This document shows positions 7,722-16,011 of a DNA stretch of 64,000 nucleotides, in pieces; the stretch's first letter is position 1; the number at the start of each line of letters is the position of its first letter. Position numbers and translations under genes: made by a program. The stretch spans positions 1 through 64,000 of the forward strand of contig NZ_RXFT01000013.1 of the NCBI RefSeq assembly GCF_003952165.1, given 5' to 3'. The notes below the pieces were generated by a model. The model did not search any database and had not been told where the DNA came from. It saw only the letters and a list, made by a program, of their open reading frames with translations. This DNA comes from Variovorax guangxiensis. Lineage in GTDB: Bacteria > Pseudomonadota > Gammaproteobacteria > Burkholderiales > Burkholderiaceae_C.

Positions 7722-8705
7722 ATGGTCAAGAAATCCAGCCTTTCCGGCCTGAAGCTGGCGCTCGCTGGCGCGGCGCTGCTCGTGGGCGCCTTCGCTCATG
7801 CGCAGGGCTATCCGAACAAGCCGATAAGAATGGTCATTCCCTACACGCCGGGCGGCTCGATCGACACCGTCGGGCGCCTCGTGGCGGACCAACTGCAGCG
7901 ACAGCTCGGACAACCCATCGTGATCGACAACGCGCCGGGCGCCTCGGGCTTCGTGGGGGCGATGCATGTGAAGAAAGCCAAGCCCGACGGCTACACGCTG
8001 CTGTTCAACGCATCGAGCCAGGCCTACCTGCCGCTGGTCGTCGCGAAGAAGACCTACGACGCGCAGCGCGACTTCACCCCCGTGGGGCAGATCGGCTACG
8101 TGCCGCTGATCGTCGCCGTCAACAACGACGTGCCGGCCAAGACCATGGGCGAGTTCGTGCGGCTGGCCAAGGCCAATCCGAACAAGTACACCTGGGCGAC
8201 CTCCGGGCTCGGCACCACCAGCCACCTGAGCGAGGAGATGGTCAACCGCGCACTGGGCCTGCAGATGGAGATCGTTGCCTACAAGGGCGCCGTGCCGCAG
8301 CTGACCGACGTGATCGGCGGCCACGTCTCGGCCGCGATCTCGCCGATGCCCGGCGTCGCGCCCTTCGTGCAGGGAGGGCGCCTGCGTCCGCTCGCGGTGA
8401 CCAGCAAGGTGCGTGTTCCGTCCATGCCGGATGTGCCGACGCTGTCCGAGGCGGGCATGCCCGGCTTCGAGCTGCTGTCGTGGTACGGCATCTGGGGCCC
8501 CGCGGACCTTCCCGCGGACATCGCGAACCGGCTCAACAGCGAGATCGCCAAGGCAGTCGATGCGCCTTCACTGAAGGTCAAGTTCGCCGAGCTGTCCTTC
8601 GTACCCGTGAAGTCCAGCCCGGCGCAGTTCAGGCAGCTGATCGCGGACGACCTCGCCAAGATCGGCAAGGCAGTGAAGGATGCGGGCATCCGTATCGACT
8701 TCTGA
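7722..8705 (+). CDS. Bug/TctC-family substrate-binding protein
   Basis: Periplasmic solute-binding protein of 327 residues. AGGAG lies five bases before the ATG. A signal peptide of about 27 residues ends near AHAQG, followed by the family start GYPNKPIRMVIPYTPGGSID and by VIDNAPGASGFVG. The third landmark, LTDVIGGHVSAAISPMPGV, is in the C-terminal half. It probably shares a transcript with the preceding hydrolase. Its stop lies 3 bp from the end of the convergent LysR gene. No membrane component is nearby, so it may act as an extracytoplasmic sensor or pair with a distant TctAB. Confidence 0.93.
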   Translation: MVKKSSLSGLKLALAGAALLVGAFAHAQGYPNKPIRMVIPYTPGGSIDTVGRLVADQLQRQLGQPIVIDNAPGASGFVGAMHVKKAKPDGYTLLFNASSQAYLPLVVAKKTYDAQRDFTPVGQIGYVPLIVAVNNDVPAKTMGEFVRLAKANPNKYTWATSGLGTTSHLSEEMVNRALGLQMEIVAYKGAVPQLTDVIGGHVSAAISPMPGVAPFVQGGRLRPLAVTSKVRVPSMPDVPTLSEAGMPGFELLSWYGIWGPADLPADIANRLNSEIAKAVDAPSLKVKFAELSFVPVKSSPAQFRQLIADDLAKIGKAVKDAGIRIDF

Positions 8706-8708
8706 GAT

Positions 8709-9629
8709 TCACTCTTCGCCGGCTGGCATCGGCGCCGCCGGCCGATACGCGCGAAAGTCCAGCGCCCGCAGCAGCCTCGCGGTCTCCTGGATGAGGCGGC
8801 TGGCGGGCCGCGCGGTCGGCATTGCCAGCACCAGGCTGTTCCACATGGCCGGAGGCCCGATGGGGGCTGCCCGCACCTTCGCGCGGCGCGCGCTGAGATT
8901 GAGCGCGCCCTCGGGCAGGATGGAGCAGGCCATTCCCTCCTCGACCACCGTCAGCGCCGTGTGCACGGCACCCACTTCGGCCACGATGTTCAGGTTGATC
9001 TTGCGCGGCAGCATCACCGCGTCGACCAGGCTTCGGATGGGGTTCGGCACGGCGGGCAGGATCAGCGGGAAATCGGCAAGGGATGCCAGCGAGACGCGCT
9101 CGGGCAGCCGATAGCCTTCTGGCGTGACGAGCAGCAGCCGCTCGCGCATCAGGGGCTCGTAGCTCAGCAACGGCGTTGGCGGAGGGTCGAAGAGCACGCC
9201 GACGTCGATGCGCCCGGCCAGCAAGCCCTCGCGCAGCGAGAGGCTCAGCCCTTCCACCACCGACAGCATCGCATTGGGCAGCCGTTCGCGGAACTCCCGC
9301 ACGAGCGGCACGCACAGGCCGCTGGCTACCCGGTTCGGCAGCCCCACCACCACCTTGCCGGCGGGTTCGTCGCTCATCTCCTTGATCTCGAACAGGGCCT
9401 GCGCGGCTGCGTTGAGCATGACGCGGGCATGGGCTTGCAGCGCATGGCCCGCCTGCGTCGGCGTGACGCCGCGGCCGGTGCGTTCCAGCAGGCGCTGGCC
9501 GAGCTCCTGTTCAAGCAATGCGACCTGTCGGCTGATGCTCGGTTGCGCCAGGTTCAGGGCGGCCGCGGCGCGGCTGAAGCTGCCTTTCTCGACCACGACG
9601 ACGAAGTACTCGAGCTGTTTGAGATCCAT
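8709..9629 (-). CDS. LysR-family transcriptional regulator
   Basis: LysR-type regulator of 306 residues. It begins with MDLKQLEYFVVVVEKGSFSR and has the N-terminal winged helix-turn-helix (AAAALNLAQPSISRQVALLE). The rest matches the two-subdomain effector-binding region. The candidate operator at 9628-9654 overlaps its own start codon, so autoregulation is likely, and the same site faces the short-chain dehydrogenase gene at 9732. A matching site precedes the hydrolase gene at 6785. The protein therefore plausibly controls genes on both sides of itself. The effector is unknown. Confidence 0.92.
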   Translation of the reverse strand: MDLKQLEYFVVVVEKGSFSRAAAALNLAQPSISRQVALLEQELGQRLLERTGRGVTPTQAGHALQAHARVMLNAAAQALFEIKEMSDEPAGKVVVGLPNRVASGLCVPLVREFRERLPNAMLSVVEGLSLSLREGLLAGRIDVGVLFDPPPTPLLSYEPLMRERLLLVTPEGYRLPERVSLASLADFPLILPAVPNPIRSLVDAVMLPRKINLNIVAEVGAVHTALTVVEEGMACSILPEGALNLSARRAKVRAAPIGPPAMWNSLVLAMPTARPASRLIQETARLLRALDFRAYRPAAPMPAGEE

Positions 9630-9654
9630 AGCGCAAAGACATATCTGATATAGG
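9628..9654. promoter_or_regulatory. Second copy of the candidate LysR operator
   Basis: It matches the site at 6713-6739 at 23 of 27 positions and keeps the core ACATATCTGATATAGG. Its dyad is less perfect: five of eight positions of the outer arms pair. It overlaps the LysR start codon and lies about 80 bp upstream of the divergent short-chain dehydrogenase gene. Confidence 0.62.
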
Positions 9655-9731
9655 CCTCATTCGATTTAACTTTGCTTGCGTTCGGCCCAGACTCAAGGTT
9701 TTCCCGGGGAAGCCGGGCTCGAGGAGCAACG

Positions 9732-10529
9732 ATGAAGAGATTCGAATCGAAGGTCGCGATCGTGACCGGCGCGGGCTGCGTGGGCGCAGGCTGGGGCAAC
9801 GGTCGCGCGATGGCCGTGCGGCTCGCGGAAGAGGGCGCCAGGGTGCTCGCGGTCGACCGCGACGCCGAGCGCCTGGCCGAGACCCTGTCGCTCGCTGGCA
9901 GCGCCGCGGCATCCATCACCACCTGCATCTGCGACGTGACCGGTTCCGCGAGCGTGCAAGCGATGGTCGAGGCCTGCATCGAGACCTATGGCGCGCCCGA
10001 CATCCTGATCAACAACGTCGGCGGCTCGGCCGCGGGCGGCCCGGTGCAGCTCAGCGAAGAGGCCTGGGACACGCAGATCGACGTCAATCTCAAGAGCGTG
10101 TTCCTCACCTGCAAGCACGTGCTGCCGCACATGATCGAGCGCAAGCGCGGCGCCATCGTCAACGTGGCCTCGACCTCGGGCCTGCGCTGGACCGGCAGCG
10201 CGCAGGTGGCCTATGCGGCCAGCAAGGCCGGGGTGATCCATCTGTCGCGCGTGGTGGCGGTCCAGCATGCGGCCGACGGCGTGCGCGTCAACACCGTGGT
10301 GCCGGGACAGCTGCACACCCCGATGGTCGAGGCACGCCTGGCCAGGCAGCGCACCGGTGGCGACATCGAAGCGCTGCTGGCGTCGCGCGTCAAGCGCATC
10401 CCGCTGGGCTTCATGGGCGACGGCCGCGACACGGCGAGCGCGGCGCTCTACCTCGCCAGCGACGAAGCCCGCTTCGTGACCGGCACCGAACTGGTCGTGG
10501 ACGGCGGCATGACGGCGCGCTGCGACTGA
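9732..10529 (+). CDS. Short-chain dehydrogenase/reductase
   Basis: NAD(P)-dependent oxidoreductase of 265 residues. GAGGAG lies six bases before the ATG. The cofactor loop is longer than usual, VTGAGCVGAGWGNGRA, with an insertion between the glycines. The NNVGG segment, the serine of STSGLRW and the YAASK catalytic pair are in place, and the end shows the usual ELVVDGGMTA. It begins the left cassette: a Bug gene follows after 31 bp, then carboxymuconolactone-decarboxylase-like and amidohydrolase genes. It probably oxidises or reduces a hydroxyl or carbonyl group of that pathway's intermediate. The LysR site upstream suggests its control. Confidence 0.92.
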   Translation: MKRFESKVAIVTGAGCVGAGWGNGRAMAVRLAEEGARVLAVDRDAERLAETLSLAGSAAASITTCICDVTGSASVQAMVEACIETYGAPDILINNVGGSAAGGPVQLSEEAWDTQIDVNLKSVFLTCKHVLPHMIERKRGAIVNVASTSGLRWTGSAQVAYAASKAGVIHLSRVVAVQHAADGVRVNTVVPGQLHTPMVEARLARQRTGGDIEALLASRVKRIPLGFMGDGRDTASAALYLASDEARFVTGTELVVDGGMTARCD

Positions 10530-10560
10530 GCGGCCCGCAAGGCAAGCAAGGAGACAAGCG

Positions 10561-11523
10561 ATGAAGAGAAGACAAGTCCTGGCCGCGGCCGCGATGCTTT
10601 CGCTGGCATCTGCCGCATTCGCGCAGGCCGGCGGGAAGCCGGTCCGCATCGTCACCTCGTTCAGCCCGGGCGGCCCGGTCGACTTCGTGGCGCGCACGCT
10701 GGCCGAGCAGCTCGGGCGCGAACTCAAGCGCCCGGTCATCGTCGACAACAAGCCCGGCGCCAACGGCGCGCTCGGCGCATTGGAAACCCTGCGCTCCGAA
10801 GCGGATGGCAGCACGATCTGGATCACCAGCGTGGGCGCTGCCGCCATCAATCCGTCGCTGGTCGAGAAGTCGCCCTACGACACCCAGCGCGACTTCGCGC
10901 CGGTCTCGCTCGTGGCGAACAACGTGGAAGTGCTCGTGGTCGGCGCGAAGGACCCTGCAGCGGATGCCGCGGAGTTCGTGAAGACGGCCAAGGCCAGCAA
11001 GGAGTCCACGCCGATGGCCTCTTCGGGGTCCGGCAGCATTCCCCATCTGGCCCTGATTCAGCTCGAGGAAGCCACCGGCGCACGCTTCCTGCATGTGCCG
11101 TACAAAGGCATGGCACCGGCTTTCACGGACCTGATGGGCGGCCAGGTCAAGGGCGTGTTCGCCGACGTCGCGGCGATCATGCCGCACGTGCAGGGCGGCC
11201 GGCTCAAGGCGATCGGCATCGCGGCGGGCAAGCGCCATCCTTCGCTGCCGCAGGTCAAGACCTTCGACGAGCAGGGCATCAAGGCCGTGGACACGAACAA
11301 CTGGTATGCGCTCTTCGTCTCGGCGAAGACGTCTCCGGCGGTGGTGCAGGAGCTGAACAAGGCCGTGCGCAGCGCGATCGCCAACCCCGATGTCAGCGCC
11401 CGGCTGCTGCGTGGTGGCGCCGAGCCGAAGACATCCACGCCGCAGGAGCTTGCAGCGCTGCTGAAGGCCGACACGGCCAAGTGGGCCGCATTGATCAAGT
11501 CACGCAACATCAAGGCTGAATGA
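10561..11523 (+). CDS. Bug/TctC-family substrate-binding protein
   Basis: Periplasmic binding protein of 320 residues. The signal peptide (MKRRQVLAAAAMLSLAS, cleavage near AFA-QAGG) leads into the family pattern VRIVTSFSPGGPVD, then VDNKPGANGALG, HVPYKGMAPAFTDLMGGQV and a C-terminal domain. GGAGACAAGCG precedes the start. The final codons overlap the start of the next gene, so the two are translationally coupled. The surrounding enzymes suggest a ring-derived or lactone-type carboxylate ligand, but this is inferred from context only. Confidence 0.93.
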   Translation: MKRRQVLAAAAMLSLASAAFAQAGGKPVRIVTSFSPGGPVDFVARTLAEQLGRELKRPVIVDNKPGANGALGALETLRSEADGSTIWITSVGAAAINPSLVEKSPYDTQRDFAPVSLVANNVEVLVVGAKDPAADAAEFVKTAKASKESTPMASSGSGSIPHLALIQLEEATGARFLHVPYKGMAPAFTDLMGGQVKGVFADVAAIMPHVQGGRLKAIGIAAGKRHPSLPQVKTFDEQGIKAVDTNNWYALFVSAKTSPAVVQELNKAVRSAIANPDVSARLLRGGAEPKTSTPQELAALLKADTAKWAALIKSRNIKAE

Positions 11524-12062
11524 TGAGCACGAGCCACATCCGCGTTCCGCTGGTGGTGCCGGGCACGGTTCCCGAGCTCGCCGGCATCGAGGCCCGCATC
11601 CTCTCGGAGCGCGGCCGGATCTCGCTGCTCTACCAGGTGCTGCTCAACAGCCCGAGCATCGCCAGTGGCTGGGAGTCGATGCTGACGGCCGTGCGCAACC
11701 GCACATCGGTGCCGGCCGACCTGCGCGAGATGATCATCCTGCGCGTCGCCGTGCTCAACGAGGCGGCCTTCGAGTTCGAGGCGCATGTGCCGCATGCGTT
11801 GAAGGCCGGATTCGCGCAGGAGAAGATCGATGCGCTGTGCGCGCCCGATCCCGCAGGCGCCTTTGAAGGGGTCTTCACGCAGGATGAGCTTCTGCTGCTG
11901 GCGCTGACCGATAGGATGACGCGCGATGTCAAGGTGCCCACCGAGCTGATGGACCGCCTGAACGTGCGCTTCGAGCCTTCGGCCGTGGTCGAAGTGGTCG
12001 CCACCGCGGCGGCCTACAACATGGTGTCGCGATTCCTCGTGGCGCTGAACATTTCGCACTAG
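11520..12062 (+). CDS. Carboxymuconolactone decarboxylase-fold (AhpD-like) protein
   Basis: Protein of 180 residues of the carboxymuconolactone decarboxylase/AhpD fold. The core LREMIILRVAVLNEAAFEFEAH carries the E-x-E-x-H pattern of the decarboxylase-like branch and has no C-x-x-C pair, so peroxidase chemistry of the AhpD type is unlikely. Members decarboxylate lactones of the protocatechuate pathway or remain uncharacterised. The start overlaps the stop of the Bug gene; two ATG codons stand in tandem at 11520 and 11523, and either could be used. A related protein is encoded in the opposite cassette at 16997-17569. Confidence 0.85.
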   Translation: MMSTSHIRVPLVVPGTVPELAGIEARILSERGRISLLYQVLLNSPSIASGWESMLTAVRNRTSVPADLREMIILRVAVLNEAAFEFEAHVPHALKAGFAQEKIDALCAPDPAGAFEGVFTQDELLLLALTDRMTRDVKVPTELMDRLNVRFEPSAVVEVVATAAAYNMVSRFLVALNISH

Positions 12063-12070
12063 ACACCGCC

Positions 12071-12970
12071 ATGACAGATGCAACCACCGAGGCCGGCGTT
12101 CCCTCGAGGACCTATCTGGAGCGACCCTCGCAACCGAGCCTGCGCCTGCCACCCGGGGCCTGCGACAGCCATGTGCACGTCTTCGGGCCGACCGCGCGCT
12201 TTCCTTATGCGCCAGGCCGCCCGGCCACGCCGCTGGAAGCGCCCAAGGAGACGCTGTTCGCGCTGCATCGCGCCCTGGGCATCGAGCGCTGCGTGATCGT
12301 GCAGTCGATCACGCACGGCACCGACAACCGCGTGGTCGAGGACGCCATCGCGGCGGGGCAGGGCCGCTATCTCGGCATCGCCCTGGTCGAGGCCGACGTG
12401 CCCGATGCCGAACTCCAGCGCCTGGCGCAAGCGGGCATGCGCGGCGTGCGCTTCAACTTCATGCGGCATATCGCGACCACCGCGGGCGTCGAGGCGGTGC
12501 TCGCGCTGACGCCGCGCCTGGCTGCCGTCGGCATGCATTTGCAGGTGCACTTCGAGAGCGAGCTGGTCCACGAACTCTCCGCGCCGCTGCAGCGCAGCCA
12601 GGTTCCGGTGGTGATCGACCACATGGGGCGCGTGGATGCCACGCGCGGGCCGGATGCTTCCGACTTCCAGGCGCTGCTGAAGCTGCTGGAGAACCCGCGT
12701 TTCCACGTGAAGGTCAGCGGCATCGATCGCGTCGACGCGCATGCACCGCCGGCCGGGCGCTATGCCCATGGCGAGGCGCTGGCCCGCATCCTGGTGGAGC
12801 GCTTTCCCGAGCGCTGCGTGTGGGGCACCGACTGGCCGCATCCCAACCACACCCACATTCCCGACGACGGCGTGCTCGTGGATGCACTGGGCCGTATCGC
12901 GCCGGATGCGAGGCATCTGGAGCAGTTGCTCGTGCATAACCCCCAGGCCCTGTACCGGTTTCCAACCTGA
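12071..12970 (+). CDS. Amidohydrolase family protein, 2-pyrone-4,6-dicarboxylate lactonase-like
   Basis: TIM-barrel hydrolase of 299 residues in the amidohydrolase-2 family. Strand 1 carries the metal-type motif CDSHVHVFGP (His34, His36). Later landmarks are VIDHMGRVDA and the strand-8 segment WGTDWPHPNHTHIPDDG. This layout resembles LigI, which opens 2-pyrone-4,6-dicarboxylate, and other lactone or carboxylate hydrolases. With a carboxymuconolactone-decarboxylase-like gene 8 bp upstream, ring-opening or lactone hydrolysis in aromatic acid breakdown is a reasonable guess. The exact substrate is unproven. No clear ribosome-binding site precedes the ATG, consistent with translation coupled to the upstream gene. 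Confidence 0.87.
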   Translation: MTDATTEAGVPSRTYLERPSQPSLRLPPGACDSHVHVFGPTARFPYAPGRPATPLEAPKETLFALHRALGIERCVIVQSITHGTDNRVVEDAIAAGQGRYLGIALVEADVPDAELQRLAQAGMRGVRFNFMRHIATTAGVEAVLALTPRLAAVGMHLQVHFESELVHELSAPLQRSQVPVVIDHMGRVDATRGPDASDFQALLKLLENPRFHVKVSGIDRVDAHAPPAGRYAHGEALARILVERFPERCVWGTDWPHPNHTHIPDDGVLVDALGRIAPDARHLEQLLVHNPQALYRFPT

Positions 12971-13010
12971 GCCGCGGCTTCGACGCCACACGGTTCCATC
13001 CGAGGTGCAC

Positions 13011-13637
13011 ATGTCAACAACTGGCCGGATTCCAACCGACGTCGTACTCCTGCGATGCCATGGCCCGCTCTCGACTCCGGCTGGGTTCGGCGAGGGAGTG
13101 GCGACTTTGCCTTGCTGGAAGGGAATCGGTGGCCGCATCGTCCGGCATATTCATTCGCAGGCGCTGCAGCTCTCGTACGTCTACCTGGGATTGCCTCGCC
13201 GCACGGCGCTGTCGAGGCACTGCCTGATCGAGCTCGCCACGGAGGCGGGCAAGGTCTGGCCCGGCACACGGGTGGCGGCCTCCCGCCTGACGCTGATGCA
13301 CGACATCGCCGGTGCCAGCGCGGACTCGCCGGCGCGCTCTCACTACGTCGTCGAGATGAAACCCGAACCCGGCTGGGGCATCGAGCTGCAACGCTGGTAC
13401 GACCAGGAGCACCTGCCCGCGCTGGCCGCGGTGCCGGGCTGCATACGCGCCCAGCGCTTCTGGAACAACGACGACGAGCAGGAGTCGCTGGCGTGCTACG
13501 ACCTCGTCTCGGACCGGACCACGGCCTCCGCCGAATGGCTGGCGGTCCGCGAGACGAGCTGGAGCGCTCGCGTGCGGCCCCATTTCATGAAGCCCGTGCG
13601 AACCATGTTCGCCCTGGCCGACGCCGCTCTGCCTTAG
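13011..13637 (+). CDS. Uncharacterised protein with a dimeric alpha/beta-barrel-like C-terminal half
   Basis: Protein of 208 residues that I do not recognise as a named enzyme. The C-terminal half reads like EthD/Dabb-type ferredoxin folds: ELQRWYDQEHLPALAAVPG followed by RAQRFWNND and YDLVSDRTTASAEW. Such domains act as small lyases, monooxygenases or cyclases, or have no known role. The N-terminal half may be a second, diverged copy of the same fold. No signal peptide or membrane segment is seen. The gene ends the left cassette, 40 bp after the amidohydrolase, and probably belongs to the same transcript. AGGTG lies a few bases before the ATG. Confidence 0.75.
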   Translation: MSTTGRIPTDVVLLRCHGPLSTPAGFGEGVATLPCWKGIGGRIVRHIHSQALQLSYVYLGLPRRTALSRHCLIELATEAGKVWPGTRVAASRLTLMHDIAGASADSPARSHYVVEMKPEPGWGIELQRWYDQEHLPALAAVPGCIRAQRFWNNDDEQESLACYDLVSDRTTASAEWLAVRETSWSARVRPHFMKPVRTMFALADAALP

Positions 13638-13707
13638 GTGATCGTCCGGCCCGCCGGCAGGAACTGCTGCGGTCGGCACGGACGGCGACCAGTTCGCGCG
13701 CCCCCTT

Positions 13708-13737
13708 GGCGCGATGCGGCGCGATACGGCGCGATGC
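13708..13737. repeat. Three tandem copies of a 10-bp unit
   Basis: GGCGCGATGC, GGCGCGATAC and GGCGCGATGC follow each other without a gap in the 146-base space between two convergent genes. No coding frame or T-run terminator was seen with them. The role is unknown; replication slippage is the simplest origin. Confidence 0.7.
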
Positions 13738-13783
13738 CTCGCGCGAGGCAGCCCTGCATCGAAGCAGCAGTCCTGCGCCCTCG

Positions 13784-14575
13784 CTACCGCGCCGAGGCGC
13801 CGCCATCGACCGGAATGATCGCCCCGGTCATGTAGCTGGAAGCAGGCGAGGCCAGCAGCAGGGCCAGTCCCTTGATCTCGTCGGCCTGGGCCACGCGGCC
13901 GAGGGGAATGTGGGTGCGCATCCGCTCGGCGGATTCGGGAAGGCGCAGGCGCCCGCCGTTGATGTTGGTGGCGAAGGGGCCGGGCGCGATGGCGTTCACC
14001 AGCACGTTGTGCGGTGCCAGCTCCATGGCGGCCTGCCTCACCAGGTTGTTCGCCGCCGCCTTCGAGGTGACGTAGGCGTAGCCCGAGAGCGACTCGGAGC
14101 GCAGGCCCGCGATCGATGTGGTCACGACGATGCGTCCCTCCCGGCGCGGCTTCATGTGCCGCGCCGCGGCGCGCACGGTGTGCAGCACGCCGTCGAGGTT
14201 GATGCGCAGTACCTTGTCCCAGTGCGCGAGGTCGATGTTCTCCAGCTGGCCCGCCTCCACGACGAAGCCGCGTCCTGCGCTGATGCCCGCGTTCGCGAAC
14301 ACGCAGTCGATGGCGCCGTGGCGCGCAGCCATGCTGTCCACCAGCGCGTCAACGGCCGTGGCGTCGGCCACGTCCAGCGTCGCACCTTCAACGAGCGGAT
14401 AGCGCGATTTCAGGCGCTGCACCTCGGTGTCCAGCGCCTGCGCATCCATGTCGGTCATGAGCGTGCGTGCGCCGGCCTCCAGCATGGTCTCGGCGTATGC
14501 CAGGCCGAGGCCGCTGGCGGCGCCGGTGACCAGCACGCTGCGCCCGGTGAGGTCGAAGAGTGAAGGGATGCTCAT
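13784..14575 (-). CDS. Short-chain dehydrogenase/reductase
   Basis: Oxidoreductase of 263 residues. It has the cofactor motif VTGAASGLGLAY, an Asp of TDMDAQ suited to NAD rather than NADP, an NAGIS segment, the catalytic Ser of TSIAGL and the YVTSK pair, ending in IIPVDGGASAR. The ATG overlaps the stop of the SnoaL-like gene by four bases (ATGA), which shows coupled translation. It is the last gene of the leftward operon that starts at 19442. The operon encodes three such dehydrogenases, so successive oxidations of an alcohol or cyclic intermediate are plausible. Confidence 0.93.
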   Translation of the reverse strand: MSIPSLFDLTGRSVLVTGAASGLGLAYAETMLEAGARTLMTDMDAQALDTEVQRLKSRYPLVEGATLDVADATAVDALVDSMAARHGAIDCVFANAGISAGRGFVVEAGQLENIDLAHWDKVLRINLDGVLHTVRAAARHMKPRREGRIVVTTSIAGLRSESLSGYAYVTSKAAANNLVRQAAMELAPHNVLVNAIAPGPFATNINGGRLRLPESAERMRTHIPLGRVAQADEIKGLALLLASPASSYMTGAIIPVDGGASAR

Positions 14576-15081
14576 ACGGCCTCCGCCTTCTTCGTCATTG
14601 GCAGCAGGGTCTCCCAGTGCTCCGCCGCCTCGATCATGTAGTGGACCGTGAGCACCACCTTCTTGAAGTACCACCGACCGTCGATGCGCACGTAGGCGTC
14701 GTCGAAGCGGCCCACCACGTAGAAGCTCTTGCCGCCGTGCACCGGGCGGCCGTCCAGGTACGACTGGCCGGTGCCCGTGTCGCCGTCGACGCTCACCTCG
14801 TGCTGGTGGATGAACTGCCGCGCGTACTGCACGGGGAAGTTCTCGAAGAAGGTGCGGATGGCCTCGCGGCCGAAGACCTCGGGTCGGCCGTTGTAGATGA
14901 CGCTGGCGTCCGGCGCGAACAGTTCGTACAGGCGCGGGCCCTGGTCCTCGTTGACCAGCGTGTGGTAGCGCGCACGAAGGGCGCGGATCGCCTCCACGCT
15001 CTCCAGCTGGTCGACGCGGCGCTGAAGGGCCTGAAGTTGCTGTGCGACCTGCGCGAGCGTGTTGCCGGAATCCGTGTTCAT
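14572..15081 (-). CDS. SnoaL/NTF2-like domain protein
   Basis: Protein of 169 residues with an N-terminal helix rich in Gln and Leu (QQLQALQRRVDQLESVEAIR) and an NTF2-like cone fold: RYHTLVNEDQGPRLYELFAPD, then FYVVGRFDDAYVRIDGRWYFKK. The family includes polyketide cyclases, ring-hydroxylating dioxygenase small subunits, dehydratases and non-catalytic binders. Neighbouring dehydrogenases suggest an isomerase or dehydratase acting on a cyclic ketone, but catalytic residues cannot be assigned with confidence. It lies 72 bp downstream of the preceding gene in the operon and overlaps the next by four bases. Confidence 0.85.
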   Translation of the reverse strand: MNTDSGNTLAQVAQQLQALQRRVDQLESVEAIRALRARYHTLVNEDQGPRLYELFAPDASVIYNGRPEVFGREAIRTFFENFPVQYARQFIHQHEVSVDGDTGTGQSYLDGRPVHGGKSFYVVGRFDDAYVRIDGRWYFKKVVLTVHYMIEAAEHWETLLPMTKKAEAV

Positions 15082-15153
15082 TCGAAGTCTCCTGTAGAAA
15101 GTGCTCGGCCCTGGCAGCGCAGGGCCGTCGTGTGGAAGGAAGAAAGCTCCGTC

Positions 15154-16011
15154 TCACCCCGCGTCGGGGTGCTGCGCGCCGAAGTCGGAAAGGATCGCGC
15201 GCATGCGCTTCTCGACCGACGCGCCCGTGTGGGCGTGCGGGATGACGTAGAAGCGCCCCGCGCGCACGGCCGCCAGCGTGGCCGAGGCGACGTCCGTCGC
15301 GTCGATGGGGGATGCCGCCATGCCTTGGCGCACCCTCTCGTCATAGGTTGCGGCGGGCGCGACGGTATCGGCGAGGTTTTCGGGCCGGTTGCGCTGGGAC
15401 ACGTGAATGCCGGTGGGCAGCAGCGAAGGGCAGACCACGGTCACGCCGATTGGCGAGCCGGCCTGCTCCAGGTCGCGCGCGAGGCATTCCGAGAAGGCGA
15501 CCACCGCGTGCTTGCTCGCGCTGTACACGGCGGAGCCCGCCAGCGTCGCGAGCCCGGCGGCCGACGCCGTGTTGATCACATGGGCCGGGCGGCCGCGTGC
15601 GCGCATGCGCGGAACGAAGCTGCGCACGCCGTTGGCGACGCCCAGCACGTTCACGCCCAGCACCCACTGCCAGTCCGCATCGGTCGCGGCCCAGGCGGGC
15701 CCGAGCACCGCGACGCCCGCATTGTTGAAGAGCCAGTCGACGCCGCCGAAGCGGTCGTCGCAGGCTTGTGCGAAGGCTTCGACGTCTGCGGCGCGACTCA
15801 CGTCGCAGCGCTGCGCCAGCGTGGGCACGCCCATCGATCGAACCAGCGCCTCGGTGGCTGCGAGCGCCTCGACCTCCACGTCGGCGAGCGCCACGGCCAT
15901 GCCCTCGCCCGCGCAGGCCAGGGCCAGCGCGCGGCCGATGCCGCTGCCCGCGCCGGTGACGGCGGCCACGGCGGGTGCAGCGAGGGTGCGCGGTGTGGAG
16001 GCAGCAGTCAT
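15154..16011 (-). CDS. Short-chain dehydrogenase/reductase
   Basis: Oxidoreductase of 285 residues. The cofactor loop VTGAGSGIGRALALA, the ADVEVEA acidic patch, the NNAGVAV segment and the catalytic Ser/Tyr/Lys (NTASAAGL, YSASK) are present. The C-terminal tail is longer than in the classical 250-residue members and lacks the VDGG ending, which fits the retinol-dehydrogenase-like or DltE-like branch. Its ATG overlaps the stop of the Bug gene by four bases. It belongs to the leftward operon from 19442. Confidence 0.92.
   Translation of the reverse strand: MTAASTPRTLAAPAVAAVTGAGSGIGRALALACAGEGMAVALADVEVEALAATEALVRSMGVPTLAQRCDVSRAADVEAFAQACDDRFGGVDWLFNNAGVAVLGPAWAATDADWQWVLGVNVLGVANGVRSFVPRMRARGRPAHVINTASAAGLATLAGSAVYSASKHAVVAFSECLARDLEQAGSPIGVTVVCPSLLPTGIHVSQRNRPENLADTVAPAATYDERVRQGMAASPIDATDVASATLAAVRAGRFYVIPHAHTGASVEKRMRAILSDFGAQHPDAG

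Noticed and set aside
13708..13737. The triple 10-bp repeat as a CRISPR array
   Set aside because: The units abut with no spacers and are far shorter than CRISPR repeats; no cas gene is nearby.
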